The position numbers and the translations under genes were made by a program. The notes under the pieces are model-generated. The model ran no database searches. It saw nothing but the letters and a program-made list of their open reading frames with translations, and was not told where the DNA came from. A DNA stretch of 64,000 nucleotides. Source: Psychrosphaera sp. B3R10 (lineage in GTDB: Bacteria > Pseudomonadota > Gammaproteobacteria > Enterobacterales > Alteromonadaceae). Below, piece by piece: positions 43,211 through 53,181 of the stretch. Position 1 is the stretch's first letter, and every line of letters starts with the position of its first letter. The stretch covers positions 1 through 64,000 of the forward strand of contig NZ_JAHKQH010000021.1 in the NCBI RefSeq assembly GCF_018861025.1. Reading direction: 5' to 3'.

Positions 43211-46200
43211 ATGTCTTCCAATATGAAAGAGTTTAAAAAGAATTTACTGTCTGCAAGTATCGTTGCAGGAATTTTTATGACTGCGGTACCAGTATACGCA
43301 GCGGAAGAAGTGACAAATGAAAAAGACAGTGCTGATAAAATAGAAGTAATTGAGGTCACAGGTATTCGAGGGTCGTTAATTGATGCGATGAACACCAAAC
43401 GTTTTTCAGGAAGTGTTGTTGACTCAATATCTGCTGTTGATATTGGTAAGTTACCCGATGCAACAATTGCAGATTCACTGCAACGTATTACGGGCATCCA
43501 AATCACACGTTCAGGCGGTGAAGGAGCCTTAGTTAACATTCGTGGTAATGGTAACGTAATGACCACGCTGAATGGCGAGCAAATGTTATCTGCAGGTAAT
43601 GTTACAACCGTGACACCTGATTTTGCTGACATTCCATCTACAATGGTTTCTGGCTTAGATGTTTATAAGTCATCACAAGCCAATAACCTAATTAGTGGTT
43701 TGGCCGGAACTATCGATTTACGTACAAACCGTCCGTTTTTACTTGAAGATGGTTGGACTGCTTTAGGTAAAGCAGAAGTAAGCCAAGGTTCATTAGGTAA
43801 AGAAACTGACCCATCAATCTCAGCATTTGTTGGTTATAACCTCGATAGCGAATTTGGTTTCACACTAAACGTGTCTAAATCAGACAGCTATTTGGCTGAC
43901 TATACTACTGGGTCTCAAGGTGGTGAACCTGGTCAATATGGTGGTTGGGCGTTTATGGCGTCAGAGGCGTCTAATTTTGTCCAAGACAATGTAGATGTAA
44001 ATGGCGATGGCGACTTAAATGACGTGTATTACGGTTTCCAAGGGCATCAAGCCGCTAACCGGTTTATTGACCGTGAACGCACAGGCGTAAACGCTTCGGT
44101 TCAATTTCAAATAACGGACGAGTGGAGCATAACGAGTGACGTTTTCTATACAAAACTTAACGAGTATCAATACTTTGCAGGTGTTGTTGCGAGCCAGGCT
44201 TGGCAGGGGGTTACAGGGTGGTATACGCCAGAGTCTGTAACTGAATACCCAAATATTACTCAGGTTGATGGTGAGCCGGTGACTAATGAAGGTAGTTTTT
44301 ACACAATTCAGTCTGCTGATTACCAAGCTAGAGCAGTAAAAACCCATTCTCAAACTTGGGCGACAGAAAAAGAAGCGCTAAATACTAATTTAGAGTTAGC
44401 GTATGACAACGGTGAGGCACTTACACTCAGCTTACGTTGGGTGCACGGTGAAGCAAATAACGATATGAGTCGCAGTATTATCGATTCATTTGTAACTTCT
44501 GGTTCTCAGATTGGCGATACCTTCCACGGTCCAGGTACTGACTTTATTAGCGATGCTAATCCTTGGGGTTACGATGGCGTAAATGCACGATTGCCAGATG
44601 GTACTGAAGTGGATTCATATACCCAAATTCCAGTGAATATTTCGTATTTTGGTGGCACTCAAAATTGGGCCTTCGATGACGTGGTACTAGAAGATGGTTC
44701 GACAGAAAAGTTTGGTAGTAACTTAAATCGTTATAGCAATAAGTCGAGTAACCTTTACGGTGAGTTTTCAAATGCAAATCTTGACGTAGTTCGTTTAGAC
44801 GGCGCTTACGATTTAGAATTGGATGTCGTTGAAATGGTGACATCTGTTGATTTTGGTGTACGTTTAGGGCAACGAGAAGTCACTAAACAAGGCTGGTATG
44901 GCGGTGTTGCACGGACAAATGAATACGGTGATGCGTTTTTAGCTCGTTGGAAAGATACAGCTACTCAGGCACCAATTACGTTAGAGTCTTATATTGACCC
45001 CATGTCGTTTACCGAGCTTAACGAAAAAGGCATGATTAAAGGCATTAGCGATTTTCATGGAGCAGAAGGGTTAGGCGAGTTGTATTTTATTGACCCAGAA
45101 GCGATGAAAGATCCTATCGCTTGGCATAATGACATCTATGGTACAAACGTACTTGTACCAGACGCAGCTAATATCTATAACGTTAAAGAAACGACTTCGT
45201 CAGCGTATGTTCAATTTAACCTTGAAGGTGAACTAGCGGGCTTCCCTTACTCAGGTAATGTTGGATTTCGCTATATCGAAACCGAGTTTGATATTACCCA
45301 AAGTGAAGGTTTACAGGGCAATTCAGCCGTTTTTAATGGACAATCTTATTTAATTGGCCCAGGGATTTTACAACCTGATGGCAATAAAATTAATACGATT
45401 AATAAATATCAGGACTTTTTGCCGGCTCTCAACATCGCGTTTGATTTAACTGAAGAGCAAATTCTTAGGTTTAGTTATACCGAAACAGTTTCTACTCATA
45501 ACACGGATAGTTTAGCTGGTGGTTTAACCGTTAATCGCGTTAAAAACTGTGCGATAGACAATGCCCAGGGCGAAGAGGTTTTCTGTGCCACTGGCGGCGG
45601 CCAAGATGGTAACCCTAATTTACAACCAAATCGTAATGACAACGCCGAAGTGTCTTACGAGTGGTATTTTAGCGAAACCGGTATGTTTAATATTGGTGCC
45701 TTTATGGTTAAAGGGAATACTGATTTTAGGACATCACTTATTCAACGTGACGACATTGTAGATAGTGATGGTGTTGTCCGTGGTTACAACTTAACGTCTG
45801 GTGAGTTTACCGGTACGGTGCCAATTCAAACGACTGAAACATTCGACATTGAAGGCGACTGGAGTGACCCAGGAGTTGAAGTGGGTTATCAACAAGGATT
45901 CGACTTTTTAGACGGATTTTGGAGTGGCTTTGGCGTAACTGCTAACTTTACTTATTCACCAAGTGACAGTAACGATTTGGACTTTTACGGTGGTTCGTTA
46001 CCCGGCATTGGTAATTCAGAAACCCAAACAAACTTAGCGTTATGGTATGAAAACTACGGCTTACAGGCGCGTATCGCTCATAACTACCGTAGCAAAATGT
46101 TTAATGGTGTTAAATATGAAGGTAACTATGCATTTGCTTATTACACCAATGCAACAAACTATATTGATGCCTCAATAAGTTATGACGTTACTCCATTGGT

Positions 46201-46330
46201 TACTGTGTCTTTTCAAGGCACAAACTTAACTGAAGAGTATCAAGAAAATTACCACCAATGGGAATCAAACATTGATAGCCGTGTTTATGCGGAACGTCGT
46301 TTAACCTTTGGTATACAAGTTAAAATGTAA
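43211..46330 (+). CDS. TonB-dependent outer-membrane receptor for mannan oligosaccharides
   Basis: The best start is ATG 43211, six bases after AGGA, giving 1039 residues with a signal peptide (SIVAGIFMTAVPVYAAE). A TonB-box-like IEVIEVTGIRGSL precedes the plug domain (IGKLPDATIADSLQRITGIQ, VNIRGNG), and a long beta-barrel runs to the aromatic-rich end RLTFGIQVKM. The size and the RITGIQ signature match gammaproteobacterial sugar receptors. It follows the mannanase gene by about 110 bases, so it should import manno-oligosaccharides released by GH26. A terminator follows. Confidence 0.92.
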   Translation: MSSNMKEFKKNLLSASIVAGIFMTAVPVYAAEEVTNEKDSADKIEVIEVTGIRGSLIDAMNTKRFSGSVVDSISAVDIGKLPDATIADSLQRITGIQITRSGGEGALVNIRGNGNVMTTLNGEQMLSAGNVTTVTPDFADIPSTMVSGLDVYKSSQANNLISGLAGTIDLRTNRPFLLEDGWTALGKAEVSQGSLGKETDPSISAFVGYNLDSEFGFTLNVSKSDSYLADYTTGSQGGEPGQYGGWAFMASEASNFVQDNVDVNGDGDLNDVYYGFQGHQAANRFIDRERTGVNASVQFQITDEWSITSDVFYTKLNEYQYFAGVVASQAWQGVTGWYTPESVTEYPNITQVDGEPVTNEGSFYTIQSADYQARAVKTHSQTWATEKEALNTNLELAYDNGEALTLSLRWVHGEANNDMSRSIIDSFVTSGSQIGDTFHGPGTDFISDANPWGYDGVNARLPDGTEVDSYTQIPVNISYFGGTQNWAFDDVVLEDGSTEKFGSNLNRYSNKSSNLYGEFSNANLDVVRLDGAYDLELDVVEMVTSVDFGVRLGQREVTKQGWYGGVARTNEYGDAFLARWKDTATQAPITLESYIDPMSFTELNEKGMIKGISDFHGAEGLGELYFIDPEAMKDPIAWHNDIYGTNVLVPDAANIYNVKETTSSAYVQFNLEGELAGFPYSGNVGFRYIETEFDITQSEGLQGNSAVFNGQSYLIGPGILQPDGNKINTINKYQDFLPALNIAFDLTEEQILRFSYTETVSTHNTDSLAGGLTVNRVKNCAIDNAQGEEVFCATGGGQDGNPNLQPNRNDNAEVSYEWYFSETGMFNIGAFMVKGNTDFRTSLIQRDDIVDSDGVVRGYNLTSGEFTGTVPIQTTETFDIEGDWSDPGVEVGYQQGFDFLDGFWSGFGVTANFTYSPSDSNDLDFYGGSLPGIGNSETQTNLALWYENYGLQARIAHNYRSKMFNGVKYEGNYAFAYYTNATNYIDASISYDVTPLVTVSFQGTNLTEEYQENYHQWESNIDSRVYAERRLTFGIQVKM

Positions 46331-46345
46331 TTAATTTAACGATAG

Positions 46346-46374
46346 AAAAGCCCATATAAATGGGCTTTTTTTTT
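46346..46374 (+). terminator. Rho-independent terminator
   Basis: AAAAGCCCAT and ATGGGCTTTT pair perfectly over a short loop, with nine T residues. It ends the GH26-receptor transcript, so the following GH27 gene has its own promoter or depends on read-through. Confidence 0.92.
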
Positions 46375-46475
46375 GCTTTTATTAAAAAACAGTATCGATG
46401 TCTAACACAAGAGTTAGTTGGTTTTTCCTTTAAGACGTTGATGTAAATAATAAATGAAATGGAAATAAAGTGTTT

Positions 46476-47717
46476 ATGAAAACAAAAAAAATTGCAGCTA
46501 TAGGTATCCTTCTATTGTCAGTGCAAGCTAGCGCTAATAAGTTTGAAGGAATTGCTGAAACGCCGCCTATGGGATGGAATAGTTGGAATACATTTGCCTG
46601 CGATATTAACGAAGAACTAATTAAAGACATGGCCAACGTAATGGTTTCGTCTGGCATGAAAGCTGTTGGTTACGAATACATTAATATTGATGATTGCTGG
46701 CACGGTGAACGCGACAATAATGGGTTTATTCAAGTTGACGCAACGCGTTTTCCATCGGGAATGAAAGCAGTTGCCGACTACGTACATAGCAAAGGATTAA
46801 AACTGGGTATTTATTCAGACGCAGGGGATAAAACCTGTGGCGGTAAACCTGGCAGTAATGGTTATGAATATCAAGATGCCTTGCAGTACGCACGTTGGGG
46901 AGTAGATTATTTAAAATACGACTGGTGTAATACTGAAAATCTAAAAGCTGAAGGCGCTTATCGCACTATGCGTGATGCCTTATTTTCGGCCAAACGACCT
47001 GTGGTATTAAGTATCTGCGAATGGGGCGACAACAAACCTTGGTTATGGGGAGAGGAAATGGGACACCTGTGGCGAACTACAGGTGATATTATCGACTGTT
47101 GGGATTGTGAAGTTGACCATGGAACTTGGTCATCGTGGGGCATCATGCGGATCTTAGATATGCAGGATGGTCTGCGTCAATACGCTGGACCGGGGCATTG
47201 GAACGACCCTGACATGATGGAAGTTGGTAACTCTATGTCGGTAAATGAAGACCGAGCTCACTTCTCAATATGGGCTATGTTAGCCGCGCCACTTATTGCA
47301 GGAAATGACCTAAGAACGATGTCAGTAGAGGCTAAAAACACATTAACAAATAGTGACATTATTGCGATAAATCAAGACAAGCATGGTGTACAGGCGTTTA
47401 AATATAAAGTGGAACACGAGATGGAATATTGGTTTAAACCACTTGCTGACAAGTCATGGGCGATGATGATATTAAATCGTGGTGAGAAGTCACAAAAAGT
47501 CCATTTTGACTGGAAAAAAGAAGATGTCGTTGACCCGTTTTTTCCAGTAGAAGGCAATAAATATAAAACCAACTTTATTAATTCACGATTTCAAATAACT
47601 GATTTGTGGAATAAAAGATCGCTAGGCACAACCAATAAAGCGCTAACCGTCGAAGTGGCAAGTCATAGTGTGGTTGTTTATCGTCTTGATAAGATCAGCA
47701 ACAAAGATAAACATTAA
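46476..47717 (+). CDS. GH27 alpha-galactosidase (secreted)
   Basis: The protein has 413 residues from ATG 46476; a GTG six bases earlier is better spaced from GGAA (5 bases against 11) and could be used. A signal peptide (KKIAAIGILLLSVQASANK) is present. Typical GH27 blocks are ETPPMGWNSWNTFACDI, INIDDCWHGERDNNG, GLKLGIYSDAGDKTCGG, the nucleophile Asp149 in YLKYDWC, and Asp204 in TTGDIIDCWD as acid/base. It removes alpha-galactosyl branches from galactomannan in the periplasm or outside. No LacI operator was found just upstream. Confidence 0.93.
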   Translation: MKTKKIAAIGILLLSVQASANKFEGIAETPPMGWNSWNTFACDINEELIKDMANVMVSSGMKAVGYEYINIDDCWHGERDNNGFIQVDATRFPSGMKAVADYVHSKGLKLGIYSDAGDKTCGGKPGSNGYEYQDALQYARWGVDYLKYDWCNTENLKAEGAYRTMRDALFSAKRPVVLSICEWGDNKPWLWGEEMGHLWRTTGDIIDCWDCEVDHGTWSSWGIMRILDMQDGLRQYAGPGHWNDPDMMEVGNSMSVNEDRAHFSIWAMLAAPLIAGNDLRTMSVEAKNTLTNSDIIAINQDKHGVQAFKYKVEHEMEYWFKPLADKSWAMMILNRGEKSQKVHFDWKKEDVVDPFFPVEGNKYKTNFINSRFQITDLWNKRSLGTTNKALTVEVASHSVVVYRLDKISNKDKH

Positions 47718-48112
47718 CTAAAAACTAAAACAGTGCCTTATTGCGTTTAGTTGTGTAAGACAATTTGATAGGTAATATGTTAAATGGGGCTTGGCTGGTG
47801 TTGAAACTTCACCTGACTTTATGTGTTTTTCATTCGGCCAAACTCCGCTTATCCATAGGTACAATGCATGTAGCTAAATTTAGTGTTTTGAGCTTCTATT
47901 TTTCGATAACCTAATAGCGAAAAACATACTTATTCTACTTATTGCTTGGTGTTAGCTAATTTATGGCCTGAGTTATTTCAATAAGGAATTAATTACGTTA
48001 TAAATAATATTGTGTCTGGGTGTTGATTTACAACCCCAACAGGTAGGTAATGCCAATTCGATTGGTTGAATTACAGAGGCCAAAGCGTCAAAAATCATAT
48101 AAGGGAATATAG
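47718..48112. other. Intergenic region
   Basis: About 395 bases between GH27 and the DUF2167 gene. No gene, operator or terminator with a T-run was seen. Confidence 0.5.
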
Positions 48113-49000
48113 ATGAATTTCACAGGAAATATTATTTCAATATTTTTGTTCCTGCCATTATTTGTTAATGCAAGTAAAGGGACAGAATTAACGGATGAAT
48201 AAAAGTACACAGTATGGGCCAAACAGATGTTGGCCTCATTAGACCTACAGACTGGTAATATTAAATTACCTAATGCAGTTGCCACCCTAAACGTCCCTGA
48301 AGATTTTTACTACTTAAGTCCTGAAGATGCGGAAAAGGTATTGGTAGAAATTTGGGGCAACCCTCCAGGACAAAACACATTAGGCATGTTATTCCCAGCG
48401 GACATGACGCCATTTGATCAAACATCTTGGGCAGTCACTATTGAATATGAGGAAGATGGTTATGTATCTGACGAAGACGCAGATGACATTGACTATTCTG
48501 AGCTGTTAGTGCAAATGAAGTCAGACACTGATTCGGTCAATGAAGAACGTATTAAACTTGGTTATGGTGCTGTTGCTTTAATCGGCTGGGCTGCTCCACC
48601 TTATTACGACGCAGAGAGCCATAAGTTGCACTGGGCAAAAGAAATAAAGTTTGGTGAGCAAGAGATAAATACTCTGAATTACAACATTCGCGTATTAGGT
48701 CGAAAAGGAGTTTTAGTACTTAATTTCATCGCGAGTATAGAACAACAAGCGTTAATTGAATCGAGATTAGGTTCGGTGTTGGCGATAGCAGAGTTCGACC
48801 AAGGGTCCACCTATCGAGATTTTGACCCAGAAATTGATAACGTTGCCGCTTATGGCCTAGGCGCATTAGTGGCAGGTAAAGTTATTGCTAAAACAGGATT
48901 TATTGCCGCTGCAATTATTTTTCTGAAAAAATTTGGGGTCATCTTTATTGTTGCAATAGGGGCATTTTTTAAACGCAAGTTTAAGCGCAAAGAAGCATAG
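48113..49000 (+). pseudogene. DUF2167 membrane protein gene interrupted by an in-frame stop
   Basis: ATG 48113, preceded by AAGGGAA, opens a signal peptide (NIISIFLFLPLFVNASKG). A TAA at 48200-48202 interrupts the same frame, which then continues uninterrupted (KYTVWAKQMLASLDLQTG) to 49000. The body matches DUF2167: TLNVPEDFYYLSPEDAEKVL, GMLFPADMTPFD, YGLGALVAGKVIAKTG, and a C-terminal membrane span with basic tail. DUF2167 proteins normally start with a signal peptide, so both parts belong to one gene. The stop (TAA where CAA would give Gln) suggests a recent nonsense mutation, a sequencing error, or read-through. Internal starts would lose the signal peptide. Confidence 0.85.
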
Positions 49001-49047
49001 ATAAGCTTAAATAATCAAATTAGCAGCTGTACCTATTTTATTTAACA

Positions 49048-49069
49048 TTGGAGGCCCAATGGCCTCCAA
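49048..49069. terminator. Hairpin between convergent genes
   Basis: TTGGAGGCC and GGCCTCCAA form a perfect 9-base stem around CAAT, between the convergent DUF2167 and esterase genes. It has no long T-run on either side, so bidirectional termination is only likely. Confidence 0.6.
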
Positions 49070-49125
49070 CTTCTATTTTAAAGCGCATTACTTATTCGTT
49101 GTTAACAGCCAAACTCAAGCCGTCT

Positions 49126-50391
49126 TTACCAATGCATCAACTGTTTTAACGGTTGATAAAAGTCATTTGCAATAACTTTATGGATGTCTTTATTTGGATG
49201 ATAATCGCAACTATCACCTGGATTATGTTCGGCCAACAACAAAGATACTTCGTCGCTTTTATAATGTTCGACTATTTCCGTTAAGTACATTCTGAGCGTT
49301 CGTTTTGCTTCGCCACTTAACATTGGTCCATCGCTAATCGCTATCTTAACGCCTGGGTGGTCGTTGCGTATTTTATATATTAGTCGTCGATAACTTTTAA
49401 CAAAGTGTTCTTGTTCAGGAAATGCTCCGGCAGCACTTGAGAAGTCATTAGTGCCTAACACGACAACCGCAAGATCCGGGTGATAGTTTTGTTGAGGCCA
49501 AAGGCGTTTTTCTATTTGATTGTCATTGTTGTATATGTCACTTTTATGCTGGTCACTGGCCTTTTTGTTAACGTCTAGGTTTGTTTGGTTTCGAAAAGAC
49601 GTAGCCAATAATCTTGATTTATCTTTGTTGTCTGGTGCGGACAAGAGATAAAAGTCTTCAGCGTTAAGTTCGTTAGTTTTGCCTTGCCATGTTCTTACTA
49701 CCCCTTTGCCACCAAAACAAACAAGGTGAGCCTGAGCGTCAAATTTTTCACTGAGTAACATGCCAAAGGTTTGTTTGGCATTCCACCAAGCATTAGTTTT
49801 TTTGCACTGTTCTTTAGCCAATGGAATAGGGCGGTCAATCGCATCACCACAGGTTATGGAGTCGCCAATAAATAGTATCTTTTTATTTGGTAAGGTCGGG
49901 GCGTCTAGTAACTGCCCATCATTAAGCGTTAGGTTATGTAATGTGGTAGTGCCATGCCAGCTTTCTGAACGATGCTGAATAACGACATTATGTTGCTCAA
50001 TGTTTTGTGACATAAATAATGTTATGTTTTGGCGTTGTTGGGAAATTTTAAAAGATTTAGGTTCTCCACCATCAATACTTATATCGATATAGTTTGTACC
50101 ATTCGTGCTTGATAGATTTGCCGTGAAGCCTTTTGCTTTCACATTCATTACAAAGGTAACGCCTGGATAACTAAACTGCACAGCGCCGTCCAGGGTTGTT
50201 ATGGTGCGACCCATAACTGTTATTTTATCGTTGTTGGCTTTTACTATACCCGATTTGTTCTCTGTGGTGACACATGACGTTAAAGTTAGGGTTACAAGAC
50301 AAGCGGTTAACAACCTTTTAAGTGTTGATTTTAACCTTGTAGATTTGATTTTAGCTACCTTAGCGATAACCAATTTACTTTGTATCGTCAT
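49126..50391 (-). CDS. CE2-like acetyl esterase lipoprotein (SGNH fold)
   Basis: The 421-residue protein has a signal ending LTLTSCVTT (lipobox Cys), a beta-sandwich N-terminal domain to about residue 165, and an SGNH hydrolase domain. Block I is LFIGDSITCG with Ser178, VVLGTND is block III, and DYHPNKDIH supplies the terminal catalytic Asp/His. The jelly-roll plus SGNH layout is that of carbohydrate esterase family 2, which removes acetyl groups from glucomannan and other plant polysaccharides. Last gene of the five-gene minus-strand operon, adjacent to a second SGNH gene. Confidence 0.87.
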   Translation of the reverse strand: MTIQSKLVIAKVAKIKSTRLKSTLKRLLTACLVTLTLTSCVTTENKSGIVKANNDKITVMGRTITTLDGAVQFSYPGVTFVMNVKAKGFTANLSSTNGTNYIDISIDGGEPKSFKISQQRQNITLFMSQNIEQHNVVIQHRSESWHGTTTLHNLTLNDGQLLDAPTLPNKKILFIGDSITCGDAIDRPIPLAKEQCKKTNAWWNAKQTFGMLLSEKFDAQAHLVCFGGKGVVRTWQGKTNELNAEDFYLLSAPDNKDKSRLLATSFRNQTNLDVNKKASDQHKSDIYNNDNQIEKRLWPQQNYHPDLAVVVLGTNDFSSAAGAFPEQEHFVKSYRRLIYKIRNDHPGVKIAISDGPMLSGEAKRTLRMYLTEIVEHYKSDEVSLLLAEHNPGDSCDYHPNKDIHKVIANDFYQPLKQLMHW

Positions 50392-50392
50392 G

Positions 50393-51187
50393 TTATTTTC
50401 CTAATAATACTTTTATGGCGGGTGCCACATGTTTTGCAACGATATGTAAACCTTGGGCTGTTGGGTGAATGAAATCTGCCATTAATGCCTGCGGTATGTC
50501 GCCATTTTTATCTAAAAATTTGCTACTAAAATCTAAGAAAGTCACAGACATATCATCAGCAAAATTGTTTATTAATTTATTTGTCTGTGCGACGTACAAA
50601 CGACTGTTGTTATCTGCGTTTTGAAATAGCGGTAATATACCAAGAGTAAGTACTTTGATGTCTGGGTACATAATTTGTACCTGGGATATAACGTGTTTTA
50701 CACCTATGGCGACTTCTTCTGGGCTCTGATGTTGATGCAGAAAGTTGTTGGTACCAATCATTATAACTGCAACTTTAGGGGACAAATTACCTTTTAAACC
50801 ATGTTGTAAACGCCATAGTAAATTTTGTGTCATATCGCCGCCAATAGCAAAGTTAGCAGCTTTGTATTGACTAAAGTATTGTTGATAAACCTCTTGTCTG
50901 CCTTCCCCCCAATTCCAACTTTCGGTAATTGAGTCACCTAAAAACAGTATATCTGGAGAGCTTTCGCGGGCTAATTGTAGATGTTCGGAATGACGTTGAT
51001 ACCATGTCGATAATGTCATCCACGAATGATCAATTAGTCTAGGTACAGCGTTGATTGACCGATACTTGTTAGCTTGTGACGGCGTTTTGCCAATTGACAT
51101 TGCATCATCATGTGCAAAAAGGTTGAAACAACATACAGCAAAAAATCCTAGCAATGGTAAAAGATAACGGAGGTTTATTTTTGTCAT
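50393..51187 (-). CDS. Secreted SGNH/GDSL hydrolase, probable acetyl esterase
   Basis: The 264-residue protein has a signal peptide (YLLPLLGFFAVCCFNLFA), then DILFLGDSITESWNWG with Ser86, AIGGDMTQNLLW, VIMIGTNNFLH and ADFIHPTAQG with the terminal Asp/His. These are all four SGNH blocks. It belongs to the GDSL-type family seen in acetylxylan/acetylmannan esterases and PAF-AH gamma-like hydrolases. The adjacent CE2-like gene starts two bases after its stop, so the two are co-translated and probably share acetylated mannan as substrate. Confidence 0.85.
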   Translation of the reverse strand: MTKINLRYLLPLLGFFAVCCFNLFAHDDAMSIGKTPSQANKYRSINAVPRLIDHSWMTLSTWYQRHSEHLQLARESSPDILFLGDSITESWNWGEGRQEVYQQYFSQYKAANFAIGGDMTQNLLWRLQHGLKGNLSPKVAVIMIGTNNFLHQHQSPEEVAIGVKHVISQVQIMYPDIKVLTLGILPLFQNADNNSRLYVAQTNKLINNFADDMSVTFLDFSSKFLDKNGDIPQALMADFIHPTAQGLHIVAKHVAPAIKVLLGK

Positions 51188-51200
51188 TTTTACATGCTCA

Positions 51201-52565
51201 TTAGTTAATTAATTTAATAAACGCGATAAGTTCATTGGTTTTTTCAGTCAAAAGTGTTCGGTCGCCACGAGTTTCTACATTAACTCGCAACAAGGGTTCT
51301 GTATTTGACGATCGCACGTTAAAACGCCATTGGTCAAAGCTAATTCCTATACCGTCAATGGACTCGACTTTACATGCTCCATTGGCGTACTTGTTCGATA
51401 GTGCTTTGAGAATTTTGTCACTGTTATTTACTGTTAAGTTTATTTCGCCACTGCATGGGAACTGACTGGTGGCTTGATTCACTAATTGTGATAGGGTTTT
51501 CCCAGACATACAAAGTAACTCTGTAATTAACAACCAAGGTATATTGCCGTTGTCACAGAAGTAAAAGTCTCTAAAATAATGGTGTGCGCTCATTTCGCCG
51601 CCGTAAATAGCGTTTTCAGTTCGCATTCGTTCTTTAATAAATGCATGACCTGTTTTACTTTTTATGCCGATACCGCCAGCTTGTTTTACCGCAACTTCGG
51701 TATTCCAATATAAACGCGGATCAAAGATGATATTTTGATTAGGGTTGGTTTTTAATAACTGACTCGCCAATAGCCCAACCAAATAATAACCTTCGATAAA
51801 TTCACCATGTTCATCAAAGAAAAAACATCTGTCAAAATCGCCATCCCACGCAATTCCTAAGTCAGCCTTATGGTCAATAATAGCCTGTCGTGTCACTGCT
51901 CGGTTTTCAACAAGAAGGGGATTAGGAACGCCATTAGGAAACTGACCATCTGGGGCGAAATTCACTTTAATGAATTCAAAAGGTAAAAAGGGCTCGATGG
52001 CATCAATAACAGCGCCAGCACCGCCATTACCAGGATTCACTACAATTTTAAGCGGTTTTATTTGGTCAACATCAATAAACGTTAAAAGCTTTTTAATGTA
52101 GAAAGCTCTAGGTTGTTCTTGTTGATAACTTCCTTTAGATTGCGGCGCTTGTAATGAATCAAAACTTTGATTAGCAATACAGGCTTTAATTGCGCTTAAG
52201 CCTGAATCGCCACTTATGGGACGCGAACCTTGACCTACGAGTTTCATCCCGTTGTAGTTTGCCGGGTTATGACTGGCGGTTACACAAACACCCCCGTCGG
52301 CATTAAAAAATGGAACAGCAAAATAGATTTCTTCGGTGCCACATTGGCCGATATCAATTACATTCACGCCACTGTCAATTAACCCTTTAGCGAGAGCTTG
52401 GCATATATCTGGCCCAGATAGACGAATATCATGCCCAATGACCACGGTTTTACAGTCTATTATTGTGGCGTAAGCTCGACCAATTTCATAGGCTAATGTT
52501 GGATTTAACTCGTCAGGAACAATGCCGCGAATATCGTACGCTTTGAAACAGTTTAATGAATACAT
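51201..52565 (-). CDS. Phosphomannomutase/phosphoglucomutase
   Basis: The 454-residue alpha-D-phosphohexomutase has CVTASHNPANYNGMK with phosphoserine Ser98, the metal loop DGDFDRCF, the sugar-binding GGEMSAHHYF and the phosphate-binding RSSNTEPLLRVN. It interconverts mannose-1-phosphate and mannose-6-phosphate (and the glucose forms). In this locus its natural role is to channel the mannose-1-phosphate made by the GH130 phosphorylase into glycolysis. It lies between the truncated sulfatase and SGNH genes. Confidence 0.93.
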   Translation of the reverse strand: MYSLNCFKAYDIRGIVPDELNPTLAYEIGRAYATIIDCKTVVIGHDIRLSGPDICQALAKGLIDSGVNVIDIGQCGTEEIYFAVPFFNADGGVCVTASHNPANYNGMKLVGQGSRPISGDSGLSAIKACIANQSFDSLQAPQSKGSYQQEQPRAFYIKKLLTFIDVDQIKPLKIVVNPGNGGAGAVIDAIEPFLPFEFIKVNFAPDGQFPNGVPNPLLVENRAVTRQAIIDHKADLGIAWDGDFDRCFFFDEHGEFIEGYYLVGLLASQLLKTNPNQNIIFDPRLYWNTEVAVKQAGGIGIKSKTGHAFIKERMRTENAIYGGEMSAHHYFRDFYFCDNGNIPWLLITELLCMSGKTLSQLVNQATSQFPCSGEINLTVNNSDKILKALSNKYANGACKVESIDGIGISFDQWRFNVRSSNTEPLLRVNVETRGDRTLLTEKTNELIAFIKLIN

Positions 52566-52578
52566 AATTTACTCTTTG

Positions 52579-53181
52579 TTAATTGGGCAATGCCAGATAC
52601 TGAGGTAATAATGGAGTGTCTTTTGGGACTAAAATCAGACGTCTAAAACCATAACTATTTTTATGTTGATATAATTCAGCATAATAAGCTTGATCAAAAC
52701 CGCGGTCATGTGGCATGTACCCTTCGGTTTTACCTAAGTGCCATTTTCCCCATGTTGCTATTTTATAGCCAGATTTTTTCATTATATTAGACAACAGCGT
52801 TTCGGATAAATTAAGAAAGTCGCGACCGCCGTGGACACCGGAAACCCCCGTTTTATAAAAATCTCTTCCCGTTAACAATGACGCTCGTGTAGTTGAACAT
52901 ACCGGTGTAACTGAAAAGTCGCTAAACTGTACCGATTGTTTGGCAAGTCTGTCTTGGTTGGGTGTATGGATTGAGTCATGATTGTGCAAGGACAAATCGT
53001 CATAACCCAAATCGTCCGCTGTAATTAGCAATATATTCGGTCTTTGTTCTGTTGCAAAAGCAGGTTGTAAACATAAAATAAAACAAGTCACTAATAACTG
53101 GACGAATAAGACGCCACAATAAGTTATTTTGCGCTTAACTGTGCTCAAAAAGCCAAACCGGCTAGTATTATCTAACTGCAT
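52579..53181 (-). pseudogene. Truncated sulfatase remnant in the mannan operon
   Basis: The frame from ATG 53181 (overlapping the isomerase end) encodes a signal peptide and the N-terminal sulfatase core: NILLITADDLGYDDL, CSTTRASLLTG with Cys95, and GKWHLGKTEGYMPHDRGFDQAYY. It stops at 52579 after a short unrelated-looking tail, about 200 residues against 450-550 for whole enzymes. The FGly motif reads CSTTR with Thr in place of the nearly invariant Pro. No remaining half is found before the mutase gene. It is almost certainly inactive and kept only as operon filler. Confidence 0.82.

Noticed and set aside
43177-43632. Minus-strand frame of 151 codons opposite the receptor plug
   Set aside because: It is a shadow of the TonB receptor coding sequence with no independent start signal.
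52579-53181. Functional second sulfatase
   Set aside because: It lacks the whole C-terminal half and the consensus Pro of the FGly motif, so it is treated as a remnant.
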